Assembly: GCF_000234665.1 (NCBI RefSeq)
Contig: NC_018327.1
Span: 95,001 to 159,000 of the forward strand
Length of the DNA stretch: 64,000 nucleotides
From: Leishmania mexicana MHOM/GT/2001/U1103
Taxonomy: Eukaryota; Euglenozoa; Kinetoplastea; Trypanosomatida; Trypanosomatidae
Direction: 5' to 3'
Below the pieces are notes generated by a model. The model did not search any database and was not told where the DNA came from. It saw only the letters and a program-made list of their open reading frames with translations. The translations under genes were made by a program, and so were the position numbers. Shown here piece by piece: positions 48,501 to 58,147 of the stretch (position 1 is the first letter of the stretch; each line of letters begins with the position of its first letter).

Positions 48501-51409
48501 AAGGGATCTCCATCCTGCTCACCCAGTTTGTGTCCACCGTGCACCTATACATGCTCGAGAGCGTCGGCGCGACTCGTACCGCAACGGCCGCGGCGCCCGG
48601 CAACGGCAATCGTAATCGCTCGATGAGGTCCGGCCCTCACCCTAACCCAAGCGCTTTAGGAGGAGGCACGGCGGCTGATGCCCCGAGTCGCATCGTGGAA
48701 GACTGCCTGCGGATGTGCAAGCAGCGCTACAACGCTGGCTTGCGCCGACAGGGCAGCGCCAGTGAGTCGGGAGGAGCCTATGTACCTACCTTTCACGATT
48801 TTGACGGTCCGTTGAAGAGCCCCAGTGGTGGTGCCACGGGCGAGGCAGCTGCATCGACCGCCTCGCTCCCACGCCTCCTCCACACGATTGAGCAGCACCG
48901 CCTCGCAAAATTCATCTTATTCGACTGCTGGATTCTGCCGGCCCTCAACAACCCCATATCGCTCGGCTACCTGGCTTCCGACTCACCGATGCACCTCCGC
49001 TGGAACATCGACGCGCTCGCGCGCTATCTCAAAATCCTTGTGCACGCGCCCTTTGTTGAGCAAGACAAGAAGAATTTCGTCAGCCTTTTCCCAGAAGTTC
49101 CGAGGAGCTCCAGGCGACGCAGCACCAGCCGCCCGCGTTCCAGCGACTGTCGCGACGGTAAGGACAGCCGAGGCGCCGGGCGACCCACAGTGCTGACGCT
49201 GCCGCCGTACCTCACCGGCATCTACGACGTCGCCACCGGCTCGCTGGTGAGACTGCAGAGCTCAACACCCGTGACCACCACTGCCGGAGACAACCCGTTC
49301 GAAAGGATGTCGAGCGCGACGCCAGCGAGGGAGCATCCGACCGCACTCAGCGCGTCGTCATCGACGCTGTCAAGTTCGGCGATGAGCACGGTGGCCCACG
49401 GCGAATACGTGAATGGCGAGGCACCGTCGCCTCGATACACCGAGAAAAGCGACGAGGACGTGTCGGCGGTGGAGTCTCCAACGCAGGCGGGTCAGTCGAA
49501 GTGGACGCTGGAGGCAACAGCCCCCCCGCCTAGTGTCACCGCGACGCAAGAGGCGGTGTCTCGTGCTGCTCCGCAGCGGCCCTTCAACGTACAGCGAGCC
49601 GCTCAGCATCCGGCGTCTGCTGCGGCGGAAAACAAGTCGACGGTGACGCCACCGTCTGCGAGCTCCTCCCGCTTGTTCTCCAGTGCCGGGGAGTCTGTGG
49701 AAGCAGCCGGAGGCATGTCGTCACCCGGCACGTGTCGTGACACGAGCAGCTTTGCCGGCTCACCCAAGGACTTGCAGAGCGACCTGCCAGTGGAGTCGAA
49801 GTTTAGGATCTGCGACACGGTGCTTAGTGGCATCACGCCAACCCTCACCTCGCCGCACGCGCCGCCGCCACTGGACTGCATTCAGAGCATCTGCAGCAAC
49901 GCCGACCAGCGCCCCTACGGTGCCGGTGCTGCGCTGACACATCCGTACGTGGTGATGGACAACGCCCTGTGGCTGGACATGTCCCCGGCGCTGCAAAACC
50001 TGAACGACTGCATCGGGCTAACGTTCTGTGACCGCGGCGCCGTTGAGGAGTGCCCCGGCGACAGCGGCACTGTGGCACCCATATTGCGGCTGCCCACAAT
50101 GAACGCGGGCAGCGGGCATGCAGGCTCTCGCACTGGTGCGACCCCAGCGCGGGGCGCGGCGGGTCAGCCAACAAGTGGGGCTCCGAGGGACTGCGGCACA
50201 TTTGTGGACCTCGCTCTCTTTGATGTGCCGGCGTTGGAGATGCTGAACGCCTTCGCATACGCGGCGTGCACGGACGACAGCAGCTACGTCGTCGTGTCTG
50301 AATTCGAGGTTCTGCCGTCGATGGCGGCCGGGTGCCTCGAGAGGATCTACGAACTCGCGACCGATATGCATCCTATGGTTCTCCACGCGCTGCAGAAGGG
50401 AGCCTTCCACTTCGCCTACAATGACAGTGGCAGCCTATCGTCTGGGCTGACGTCATTGTACACGGCGTGCATGAACGGAGTACTGCTGCATCCGCGCACC
50501 GCCGCGCATGTGCTCAAGAATGTCATGGACAACAATCCACCCTTCTCTCACACGTTACTCAAGCCGGTGACGGACACGACGGCGCTCGACCTGCTTGGCC
50601 GCCTCGCCACCCACTCACGGGACGTGCCTATGGTGGACGTGAACGCCGTTGTGCCGCTAATCCACTCCATGGTGCCTGACCGCGACTCTTCTGGAGGTGG
50701 AGGCAGACGAGTGCATCCAAGGACGGATGTTTCGAACAGCGGCACAATACTGCCAGCCGTTGGCGCGCGGAACACCAGCACGACCTCGAGCGCAGTAGTT
50801 CCTCACCGCTGGGAACGTGAGTCGCGCCGGCTGCTGCGCGAGTTGGTCTTCCTAACCACGGGCAACTCAGACAGCGGGCCACCGCTGCCGCTCGCGCCGG
50901 GGCTTCGTCGGCCAGTGGGGCCACCTCACCCGATCCACATGCTTCGCGCCGGCGCAGCCCGCATCGCGGAGGACACTGGTGGTACGACGCCGATGGTGTT
51001 CGACCCGTGGTGGCGCGCAATGGTAGTAGCGCTGTGCGTGAAGGCGTCGAACGTGTTCGCCGAGTGCAGCAGCAGTCGGCCGCTGTTGTTCCAGGAAGTG
51101 TGCCACACGCAGGCCGAGGTGTCTAAGCGGCTTAACCGGTACACAACAGCCCACTTCGTCAACACGAAAGGCCGCGAGACGTGCGAGAAGGACGCTGTGG
51201 CGATGATGAGTGGGTCACAGCAAAGACACGCCTCCGTCTTTCAGCGCGGCAGCTGGGCCGGCAACTTGCCCGCCTGGCCAGGTCGGAAGCGCAAGCGAAG
51301 GCCAAAGGCACGAGGAGTGACGGCGAGCGGTAGCGGAGAGCCAGCGTCCACTGGCAGGAAGGCAAAGACGAAGGGACGGAAAGCCGCCGCCGCCGCCGCT
51401 GCAGCGTAG
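45518..51409 (+). CDS. 1963-residue protein with a cryptic RasGAP-like domain
   Basis: A giant, mostly low-complexity protein. Residues 60-95 are Ser/Glu/Asp-rich. A central part reads like a divergent RasGAP fold: residues 852-900 (FTSFISPLVVLTTYLRLHGG, then WLKHLCRRVF and a YVNTLEFD strand) resemble the stretch around 'LFRxNSLATK..Y...GxxYL', and 1132-1185 (FILFDCWILPALNNP, then a DSPMHLRWNIDALARYLKIL run) resembles 'FLRFxxPAxxxP...R.L..xAK.LQ.L'. No arginine sits where the catalytic finger is expected, as in IQGAPs. Ser/Gly/Pro-rich insertions (about 1190-1430) separate it from a second folded region (about 1440-1720). The tail is Lys/Arg-rich, ends in poly-Ala and offers nuclear-signal-like clusters. 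The assignment is pattern-level. The ATG at 45518 is the first in frame. Confidence 0.7.
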   Translation: MSREPNEGTFGAALANEFQWRNLYLKEFGCCTYPPPIPKDPSTTAVGVYPMRRQAKLLPQESSSSEDADNEGEEDDRYEESTDDTDGDDSYQANFSSGLFQFSFNGSGSDECHSRRHQCHNVNLADTEPPITGCPRRDRSTADQFFSLDLSTSVGEGGATPHASRHSGHRSGGRRGGHGAVLRKDDFFDTNDVFSTKFFSFLWMESDGDGDDEEYASDTRTVDEGRRCGARDPDNGRGTKSSMRSRKDPGRLTLSRPGFSTLTSHTFNTNPQGVPEAVLRLHHQTWILLMDNRLMAWVHRAATDHCQRATQLRHRLLEIIALGPCSADIVGDATFASPTQVSTSLVLPEEDALQRTLESFSPFFVVVAPPPVVQRAKDQFRAAQRGQLSSGNAQQAAATSVADLIGLPLLSQYGSWREAYEHRHRCDKVPFSFFFIHDVSYNYAQVTALFVQLQLLYAHSHSHSRRCAEARRESVPLKNASRQFTTLSTASRTMEERRHVCPLMLMQEMTENVVLAYEQSSARATLPMLRRVLDFLTDAALDVVTAHRFISRKAVLRQHQFQLPGMTTVRPLPISTMASAAAAAFDVSQTTEDDGSMDAAEDRRPTSHSFGVSKEEDGTPMKDELPGTDGSGIPISGVEPQRVTESDINALFEIAYWFADATTANASVPLDAALPAGTTAGQYAAREGPLSTSLEVLKRMSRNSLATTPPLDTPTSRPGTNHSAAAAAGGGGAPLRMYKVLSVEGSQLSSPHNSIAVSLTGADDPSLSSSSRSQQYLPGRLQVYSPVESLAEAVALLEAYRKPQQLRNDRPGRAGRRKGHSMSVDPRARGGGAGAKRSAMPCLTPDPVSDSFTSFISPLVVLTTYLRLHGGTWLKHLCRRVFESLRRPNVLLYVNTLEFDSAWVSLQLPSSLSSQETTKLSVSAATRGRQRPQNRSLLATPLAPSTAASSEAARSDFLHGLGCLEDLICQDILCALNNFFGFLYGKRAAAARLPQGISILLTQFVSTVHLYMLESVGATRTATAAAPGNGNRNRSMRSGPHPNPSALGGGTAADAPSRIVEDCLRMCKQRYNAGLRRQGSASESGGAYVPTFHDFDGPLKSPSGGATGEAAASTASLPRLLHTIEQHRLAKFILFDCWILPALNNPISLGYLASDSPMHLRWNIDALARYLKILVHAPFVEQDKKNFVSLFPEVPRSSRRRSTSRPRSSDCRDGKDSRGAGRPTVLTLPPYLTGIYDVATGSLVRLQSSTPVTTTAGDNPFERMSSATPAREHPTALSASSSTLSSSAMSTVAHGEYVNGEAPSPRYTEKSDEDVSAVESPTQAGQSKWTLEATAPPPSVTATQEAVSRAAPQRPFNVQRAAQHPASAAAENKSTVTPPSASSSRLFSSAGESVEAAGGMSSPGTCRDTSSFAGSPKDLQSDLPVESKFRICDTVLSGITPTLTSPHAPPPLDCIQSICSNADQRPYGAGAALTHPYVVMDNALWLDMSPALQNLNDCIGLTFCDRGAVEECPGDSGTVAPILRLPTMNAGSGHAGSRTGATPARGAAGQPTSGAPRDCGTFVDLALFDVPALEMLNAFAYAACTDDSSYVVVSEFEVLPSMAAGCLERIYELATDMHPMVLHALQKGAFHFAYNDSGSLSSGLTSLYTACMNGVLLHPRTAAHVLKNVMDNNPPFSHTLLKPVTDTTALDLLGRLATHSRDVPMVDVNAVVPLIHSMVPDRDSSGGGGRRVHPRTDVSNSGTILPAVGARNTSTTSSAVVPHRWERESRRLLRELVFLTTGNSDSGPPLPLAPGLRRPVGPPHPIHMLRAGAARIAEDTGGTTPMVFDPWWRAMVVALCVKASNVFAECSSSRPLLFQEVCHTQAEVSKRLNRYTTAHFVNTKGRETCEKDAVAMMSGSQQRHASVFQRGSWAGNLPAWPGRKRKRRPKARGVTASGSGEPASTGRKAKTKGRKAAAAAAAA

Positions 51410-52727
51410 GAGAGAAAGGAGAAACGACAGCGCAACGCAAAGCCGCCGCCCACCGTTCCAGGTTCGGGCATTGTCACAGCTACCGTGGGCCAGGGAAGCG
51501 AGGAGGCCACGCTCTAGCGCTCCTTCTTCCCCATCGTGTTGCTCACTTCTGGTGTATGTAAAGTAAAAGAAATAGCCGCCCTGCCGCATTGTAACGCACA
51601 CGCACGCACGCACGACCTATCACGGACTGCGTACGTGCGTTGAACTTGACTTCCTCTCACATGTCAGCCGCCCAGCGATGGAGCATCGGTGTGTGGGTGT
51701 CTGCACCCCCTTCCTCCTCTACGACCTTCAGTGAAGGTGCACACGTGAGGGAGGAGGATAGAAGGTGGGGGTGGGGGGGATGGACGGCATGTGTGCCAAC
51801 GGAGCAGGCACGCGCAGAGCGGTATCCTGCCCCTCCATTGCACCAGTGCTTTGTCTGTGTCTGTGTGTGTGCGCGCGCTTACTCTGTTGCACGCCGCTCC
51901 GGCGATGCGAGATGGTGTTGTGCTACAGGGAAGTGCCACACGACCGCACGTGTACGCACAAAAGGGAAATGGATGTGCACTGCCGCCGGAGTGCTCGCTT
52001 CACATAATACGCACCTGTCTGGGTCGTTGCAACACACACACACACACACCTGCTGCCGCCCCTCTCTCCATACCCGCACCGAGGTCGCAGAGCGCTTCCT
52101 CTTCCGTTGGTGCTCTCCCGTTTTACGTGGAGTAGTAACGGCATCCGTTGTTCCACAGACCAGCGTAGTTGTGACGCTTGGAAGTCACTGCCATGAGAGC
52201 CTGCACGCGAAAACTCGCGCTTGTGTCTAAACCCGCCCCCCCCCCTCCTCCTCCTCCTCTCCCTCTTCTACTGTCCGCGCTGTACTCGGCCCTCCTGCCG
52301 GCATCGCCCCTACACGTGCACGTATTCACGCAAACATCCGTGCACGAGCGCGTGGGTGTCTCGCAGTACCTCCATCATACCGCGTTCTTTCGTCTCTGCA
52401 CCCCTGCAGTCTGGCAACTGTTCAGGTCGTGTGGCATGCCCACCTCGCTGGGTGCCCCATCCCTCGCCGGCCTATGTGTATGCACATGTGCACAGCTTTG
52501 ATACAGTCGATTACATGCGACTGAGTTGAACGCACACCGCACCTGCAATCATCTCTCCCACGTCACCCACGCACACGTGGCATTAACGCAGGGAGGGCGA
52601 GCGCATCGTGCATGCGCGCGTGTATGCGTGTGCGGGCGTGTGGGTGTTGCGCGGGCCTCTTGTCACGTTTCTTCGCTGCGTCCGCATCGATTGTCTCTGC
52701 AGTGCGCCGGCAGCTCCCAGCGTTGCG

Positions 52728-52748
52728 GCACACACACACACACACACA
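52728..52748 (+). repeat. (CA)n microsatellite
   Basis: About ten CA dinucleotides upstream of the predicted acceptor of the large membrane protein gene. Confidence 0.9.
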
Positions 52749-52798
52749 GTGTCTCTCGTCTCTTCTTGTTGGCTGCGACCCGGCCGCTGACTTGGCCT

Positions 52799-52826
52799 GT
52801 TTTTTTTTGCTTTCCTTTCATCGTAG
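52799..52826 (+). promoter_or_regulatory. predicted spliced-leader acceptor
   Basis: A run of ten T followed by a C/T stretch and TCGTAG, with AG at 52825-52826, 141 bases before the ATG at 52967. It is the clearest pyrimidine-tract/AG pair in the window. Confidence 0.6.
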
Positions 52827-52966
52827 AGATATATTGGTCGGCAGTGCGCCTGCCTGCTGGCGGGCTCACAGCTTCACATGCGACGGCCTCGCACGTCGTG
52901 CCCTCACGACCTTCCGTTTTTGAGGGGGGCCCTGTTATCGGTCTGTGTGTTGTAAAACGACGACTC

Positions 52967-55900
52967 ATGCGCCGGCATAGCCTCCCGCAGTCCGACGCGA
53001 ATGCCGACACCGGGGTAACTCACCGAACTAGCCGCACGCACACTACCATGGCAGACGCGTCGCAACATCCTCGATCGTCAAGGCTGTCACCGCGGCCGCA
53101 CGCGCCACCAGTCACCATCCCGGTGTCGCATCGAAGTGCGGCAACAAAGGTGGGGAGAGGTCGAGAACGTACACCGTGTAAGCAAAGAGTGTTGGACAAC
53201 GGCAGCACTCATGTCACCCCACCCCATGAGACGAGTGCATCGCCAGCTTCCACCTCATGCGGCAGTGACGCGCCTCGCGTGCGTGCGAGCATAAACACTG
53301 CAGCATCCGTGGCACGTCGGCGCAAGTCGTCTCCCACCGGAACTACACAGACGACGACGACAGCGCACCCACATCGGTGCCCACGCGCTGAGATGCCCGT
53401 ATCGAAGAGGTCGTCGTCACTGCGTCACACCATACCGTGCTCTGTTCTTTTTTTCGCTGCACACCCCATGCCGGTGCCGTCTAATGCATGTCTTGGCAAC
53501 AGACTGGCAACCGTTGGGCGGCAGCATCGATCCCGTGCGTCGCGCCACACCAAGCAGGCCCCCTCCGTTGCCATCGTCGGCAACGGCATCCCACGGCCGT
53601 CGCCTGCGAGCGTCAACGCAGGTGTTGTGGAGAAGGCCAACGAGCCGTTTGCCGAGTACGCGCTGCCGTCCATCTCGCCGGCGTCACGTGCGCACGCCGA
53701 GTCCTTCAGCTCTACGTCCACGTCGTCGTCTGCCTTTTGTCCCTACTTCGCAGTGCTGTCTAACGGCAGCACGACAATGTCGAAGGCACTGCATCGTCCC
53801 CCCACCACCGTCACCGCGCTGCCTGGCATGGCGCCGCCACCACCAAGCATCTCCGCATCAGTGCCAAGGAACGGTCATGACGCTGCCCGGCGCACGTCCG
53901 CACCATTGCGAGTGCATCCGGCGCATCGTAGCAGGTCGCAGCCGGAGCTGACCTACTCACCGACAGCCTACAGCTCTACCGTAGCTGCCTCCATGCCGCA
54001 CGAGATTCCGCCTACATCAGCCCTGGTGCTGCCGTACTGCACTGATGCCCAACTACGGCACCTCTTCGCAACGCTCTTCGTGCGCGCCGGAGACGCGATG
54101 TGGTCGGTGCACGAACACATTCTGCCCTTCCTGACGGCCCACCAGCACTGCATCATGCCCGCTGCGCCGTCGCAGGTGGCCGCGTTCTTTGGGTTCACCG
54201 ACCACAGTGACGGAGACGCGCATGCAAAGGCGGGCACTGGCGCGGCCAGTGACCCCCAAGGCGCGCAAGCCTTCTTCGGTGGAGCGTGGACGACTAAAGA
54301 GATTAGCCGCTTCGCTTCGCAGATGGGCTACTGGTTCATGTACGTCGGCATCCTTGGGTGCGGCGAAGAAATGCGCTGGGACACCTTACTGATGCCACCC
54401 GGAAGCATCCCAGGTCCATCTCGTCGGTCGTCTGTGCGAAATGCCTGCAATGCTGGCAGCACCTCACCGCCACAAGCACTCGTGACACGGAGCAGTAGCC
54501 CCTCTGTCCACCCAGCTACTCCCGAGAAGCAGTGCCTCTCCCCCACACCACATCGATCGCCACATAACTCCTCATGCGTGTCCTCATCGGCGCCGGGTGT
54601 CGTCGCCCTCACGGAAGGGCCGAAGCAACACCAGCCCTCGTGCATGGTGGACGACGGGGGCGATGGCGATGACGAAGGCAGCCCAAAGAGCACCGTGCTG
54701 TATCACACCGATCAGCTGGAACGCTCGACCTTGGACGTTGTCACCACCTCGACGCTCACATCCGTGGAGTTTCGTGCCGTTGTCGAAGCGCCACCGCTGG
54801 TGCAAGAGGTCGCGTTCGTGCGCGGCTACAAGGTCCTACAAACTCTACTGGCAAACCGCGAGGAGCAGCTTGCACATGTGAAAAATGGTCCCATGGCAGC
54901 CGCGTTGCGTGCACTGTGCACTGCTGCTTGGATTGGCAACGGCGCGAACGACAACCTTGGGCACAGTGCAGACTGCCTTGCCGAGACGCTCCCGCCTGAT
55001 ATTCATGCGGTGCACCGTCGTGTGTGCTTCTACCTCCGCCTGCACGCGTTTGTGCGTGAGCTCTGCGCATGCCTGCGCGCGGACGAAAGGCGGCCGTGGC
55101 AGCGGGAGTCGTACATCGTGGAATCCATTGTCTCCTCGCGCCTGCGCGACACGGCGAGCTTTGTCAGCTGCGACGCGCCCCTGGCCAGGACCGCGAAGAT
55201 GACCGCCATTTCGGAGACAAGCATCAGTGCTGGTGACAGGTGGCGGCGGCTTCGTGACACACTTTCGCAAGGGGTGCTGTACGCAGCACTCCATGCCGCG
55301 CCCACCCCCGCTTCCGTCAACTCCCTTACAACACTACTCCTTCTGCGACATGCCGGCGCCACACAGGTGGTGATGCGCGCCACTGAAGGACTACCGCGTT
55401 CATCGGATGCAGTGGCGGCCTCGTCCTTCTCTTCTGCCATCTCCTCCGGTGTTTCTACATGGGAAAGCAGCACAAGCTCACGCTTGCCGGTCCCGCTACT
55501 TCTTTTGTTTCCGCTGCCGCGCTGGAGCTCCGTCACGCAGCCGGGCATAGCATCGCGGAAAGACTCGACGACGTTCGATCTGGCTGCCTCGCGCGCACTT
55601 GGTTTCGCGCTCGCTTTGGTGGTGCTAAGCAGCTGCCTCTTCATCTCTGGCGCTCAAGTTGTCTGGACGTGGTGCTGGACAGTCTTTCTGGAGCACAGTG
55701 CCGGCGACGACACTGCACATCACCCCCACCTGGTCCGTCGCACCTGGATGCACAACCTAGTGGAGCACTGCTGGACTGTGCTGCTGCTCGTCTGCACTGC
55801 ACGAGTGGCCCACCATGCTGGAGAAGTGGTCGCGTCGATCGAGGTGACGCACACCATAGTGACGGCCCAGAGTGCGGCGCTCGCGAACGAGTCGCACGGA

Positions 55901-57283
55901 TGGCTGCAGAAGGCGTGGGCCTTGCAATCCGGCAGCGCCGTCGCAGCGCAGGCGGTGCAGCGCAGCATACAGCGTCTTCGACTGGTAGGCAACGCAGTCG
56001 ACGGCATGGAGACGACCCCGGTCGGTGGGCGGCGCGCGCTCACGCGCGGCGTGGCGTCGCGGTATTGGCGCGGAGTCTTCATCCTTGCTTTGATTATGTG
56101 CACAGTGAAGGCGTCACTGCATCCCAGCCGGTTGGTAGAGCTCGCCGCTGTCGTGATGGTTGCGTGTGGGGCGAATGTGGTACATGTCTGTGAAACCCGC
56201 CAGCAGCGACGGCGCGCCCTGGCATGGTGGCTCCACTGTCAAGCGACCATCGCGGAGAGCTTTGCGGACGATCTGCTGCGTAAAGCGGGCAACCGGTGTA
56301 GCGAAGCAGTGTCAAATGGGGCAGACGCTGAAGAGCAAGGTGGATCCGTTGCGCAGCCGCTTCTGCCAACCAATCGCGCTGCTGTCCACACGCTCTGCAC
56401 GATACCGCTGCACATGTTGGAAGAGCTGGCAAATGTCGCTTGCCTGGTGGTGTGGAGTGAAGGACTCTCGTTGGCAACACATTACGGATCCGATACTACC
56501 GGTCCTGTGAACCTCTCGGCGCTGCCAATCCAGTGGTTCTGGGAGCAGTTGTGCGGCCGCGCCGCTCCGACGTACGCGAACGGTGCGTCCTCTGCGGCTG
56601 TCGTGGAAGCTACGATGCGGGCATGCCGACGCTCACTCGAAGACAAGCAGAGGGAGCGCGGTGGTGCTCCTTTGGTCATAGCGGAGGCAGTGGCCCACGT
56701 GTTACCCTGGACACTGGACTACAAGGCGGCACCGCCACCGCCGACCGGCGCACTAGAGGGGTGTCACGACTACGAGGTAGGCGAGGTGCTTGCACCTTTT
56801 GCCGCTGCGGCGGCCGGTAACGCCAGCGGTGTCGTCCTTGCGACACCCCATGGAGACTCTTCTCCTGTGCACCCTCTCGATGTGGAACTGCGACGGCTGC
56901 CGCACCTTTCGCCGCTTCAGGGCCGCCTCGTCGTGTGCGCCGCCTTCGTGTTTGCCTCTCTGAGAGCGGCTCCACGCGCGCTGGGTAAGACGCCTCGCCG
57001 CTGTCCAGCCCCTTTCTCCGCCTGCACCGGAGAGTCGACACCCGCGCTTCTGACGCACCTCGTCCACACTCAAATGTGCGTAGAGCCGTCCCTGTGGTGC
57101 AGAAATGACTCAGAGGGCACCTCGACGGTGCAGTGGCGGCGGGCGGCAAAGCGCACGCGAGCTGCCTTGCAGCTCCTCCAGCAATTCACGCTGTCGGCTC
57201 AGCAGTGCGGCGTTCAAGACGCTCCTGCAGGCCGCGCGTACACACCGGTGCTGCCCTCGCTCCTTCACGAACTCTTCCGCTAA
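52967..57283 (+). CDS. large multi-pass membrane protein of unknown function
   Basis: A 1438-residue protein with no domain I can name. The N-terminal 350 residues are Ser/Thr/Pro/His/Arg-rich and probably disordered. A folded block (about 359-450) includes a TDAQLRHLFATLFVRAGDAMW segment and a WFMYVGILGCGEE segment. A Ser/Pro linker (about 470-560) is followed by helical sequence. Hydrophobic segments at about 879-905, 932-950 and 1036-1076 (probably two helices) indicate a membrane region. The frame is open to 52526, but via a TTG and across a predicted trans-splice site at 52826, so the real start is probably the ATG at 52967; the ATG at 53048 (MADASQ) is an alternative. The transmembrane pairs flanked by long soluble regions recall peroxin- or nuclear-envelope-like proteins only in a general way. 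Confidence 0.75.
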   Translation: MRRHSLPQSDANADTGVTHRTSRTHTTMADASQHPRSSRLSPRPHAPPVTIPVSHRSAATKVGRGRERTPCKQRVLDNGSTHVTPPHETSASPASTSCGSDAPRVRASINTAASVARRRKSSPTGTTQTTTTAHPHRCPRAEMPVSKRSSSLRHTIPCSVLFFAAHPMPVPSNACLGNRLATVGRQHRSRASRHTKQAPSVAIVGNGIPRPSPASVNAGVVEKANEPFAEYALPSISPASRAHAESFSSTSTSSSAFCPYFAVLSNGSTTMSKALHRPPTTVTALPGMAPPPPSISASVPRNGHDAARRTSAPLRVHPAHRSRSQPELTYSPTAYSSTVAASMPHEIPPTSALVLPYCTDAQLRHLFATLFVRAGDAMWSVHEHILPFLTAHQHCIMPAAPSQVAAFFGFTDHSDGDAHAKAGTGAASDPQGAQAFFGGAWTTKEISRFASQMGYWFMYVGILGCGEEMRWDTLLMPPGSIPGPSRRSSVRNACNAGSTSPPQALVTRSSSPSVHPATPEKQCLSPTPHRSPHNSSCVSSSAPGVVALTEGPKQHQPSCMVDDGGDGDDEGSPKSTVLYHTDQLERSTLDVVTTSTLTSVEFRAVVEAPPLVQEVAFVRGYKVLQTLLANREEQLAHVKNGPMAAALRALCTAAWIGNGANDNLGHSADCLAETLPPDIHAVHRRVCFYLRLHAFVRELCACLRADERRPWQRESYIVESIVSSRLRDTASFVSCDAPLARTAKMTAISETSISAGDRWRRLRDTLSQGVLYAALHAAPTPASVNSLTTLLLLRHAGATQVVMRATEGLPRSSDAVAASSFSSAISSGVSTWESSTSSRLPVPLLLLFPLPRWSSVTQPGIASRKDSTTFDLAASRALGFALALVVLSSCLFISGAQVVWTWCWTVFLEHSAGDDTAHHPHLVRRTWMHNLVEHCWTVLLLVCTARVAHHAGEVVASIEVTHTIVTAQSAALANESHGWLQKAWALQSGSAVAAQAVQRSIQRLRLVGNAVDGMETTPVGGRRALTRGVASRYWRGVFILALIMCTVKASLHPSRLVELAAVVMVACGANVVHVCETRQQRRRALAWWLHCQATIAESFADDLLRKAGNRCSEAVSNGADAEEQGGSVAQPLLPTNRAAVHTLCTIPLHMLEELANVACLVVWSEGLSLATHYGSDTTGPVNLSALPIQWFWEQLCGRAAPTYANGASSAAVVEATMRACRRSLEDKQRERGGAPLVIAEAVAHVLPWTLDYKAAPPPPTGALEGCHDYEVGEVLAPFAAAAAGNASGVVLATPHGDSSPVHPLDVELRRLPHLSPLQGRLVVCAAFVFASLRAAPRALGKTPRRCPAPFSACTGESTPALLTHLVHTQMCVEPSLWCRNDSEGTSTVQWRRAAKRTRAALQLLQQFTLSAQQCGVQDAPAGRAYTPVLPSLLHELFR

Positions 57284-57724
57284 CGAGGTGTGGCCCATGT
57301 CCCAGGTGAACCACAGTGGGTGGAAGAGTCGAGAATACCGTGATGCGCCTTGATGCGCGTGTATGCATGTGTGTGGTGTGTGGTGTGTGGTGTGTGCACA
57401 CTATACGTGCTGTCCACTGTCACTTCGAAGAAAATGAAAGCCACGTGAAGCTGCACAATGGAAGCGAGTGCACTGTCGGATGGCGTGTTAGGGGCAGGGT
57501 CATGTCTGTTGGCCGGCCTTTGTAGGTTGTCGAGGAGTGTGATGGGCTCGTACAAGGCGACGCTACCTCTCTAATGTCTCTCACTTCACGCACGGCATCT
57601 CATCCCTTTCCCCTCCTCCTCCTCTCACTCTCGCACGTGCAGCGGTGCGCCACAGTACGCTGTGCGACGTGTACACCACGCTCTCAAGCACGCGCAGACA
57701 CGCACAAGAAGCGAGTGCACGGTG
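57284..57724 (+). other. short intergenic/UTR region
   Basis: A 441-base gap with a tandem TGGTGTG-type repeat (about 57370-57395) and a C/T tract (57600-57630) that probably serves the next gene's trans-splicing. Confidence 0.6.
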
Positions 57725-58147
57725 ATGCACGCTTCCATCTTGGCATCCATGTACACTGAAAGGGATGTATCCGTGTCCAGCGACTCCGCCTTGTCCGGCC
57801 CATCATCCTGCTGCGTGTCATCCTTGTCGCCGTCGTCCTCCTTCTCCGCCTCTGCGCACCGGCGAGGCTACGGCGCGCCGCCGCCACCACTGCAGCGTTT
57901 TTTTGTGCCTGAGCCACGCGGCTTGGCGCAGGAGACGAGCTCTGCTGTGCCCTTCGCCAGCATCGGCGGGTTGGCCGGGGAGCTACTGGCCCTGCTGCGC
58001 GCCACCGAGTATGACGTTTACCACGTTCAGTGTGTCGCAACGGAGGCTATGGCAAACCTGCAGGTTGTACGCTTGCATCTTATTGAGCGCACGCTGAATG
58101 CTGCCGTCGGGGTGGCGGAGGCGTGTCCATCGCGAGAGGACGGCTGA
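57725..58147 (+). CDS. small protein of unknown function
   Basis: A 140-residue open frame with the GC3-rich codon use of real genes. The N-terminal half is Ser/Pro-rich; from about residue 75 it forms a continuous helical region (FASIGGLAGELLALLRATEY, then an AMANLQVVRLHLIERTLNAA run) with regular hydrophobic spacing that could be a coiled-coil or helical-bundle subunit. The frame extends upstream to 57662, but the first convincing ATG is at 57725; a second (57749) is possible. I do not recognise the family. Small helical proteins of this type occur as subunits of trafficking or cytoskeletal complexes, but that is only a suggestion. Confidence 0.6.
   Translation: MHASILASMYTERDVSVSSDSALSGPSSCCVSSLSPSSSFSASAHRRGYGAPPPPLQRFFVPEPRGLAQETSSAVPFASIGGLAGELLALLRATEYDVYHVQCVATEAMANLQVVRLHLIERTLNAAVGVAEACPSREDG

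Larger units (their letters stand above)
51410..52966 (+). other. intergenic/UTR region
   Basis: A 1.56 kb gap with (CA)n runs (52031-52049, 52728-52748), poly-C (52228-52240), CTC repeats and a good acceptor-like T/C tract ending at 52826. A short upstream ORF starts at 52878. No full gene is supported. Confidence 0.6.

Noticed and set aside
52526..52966. Upstream extension of the large membrane protein
   Set aside because: Opens at TTG and crosses the best trans-splice signal in the window.
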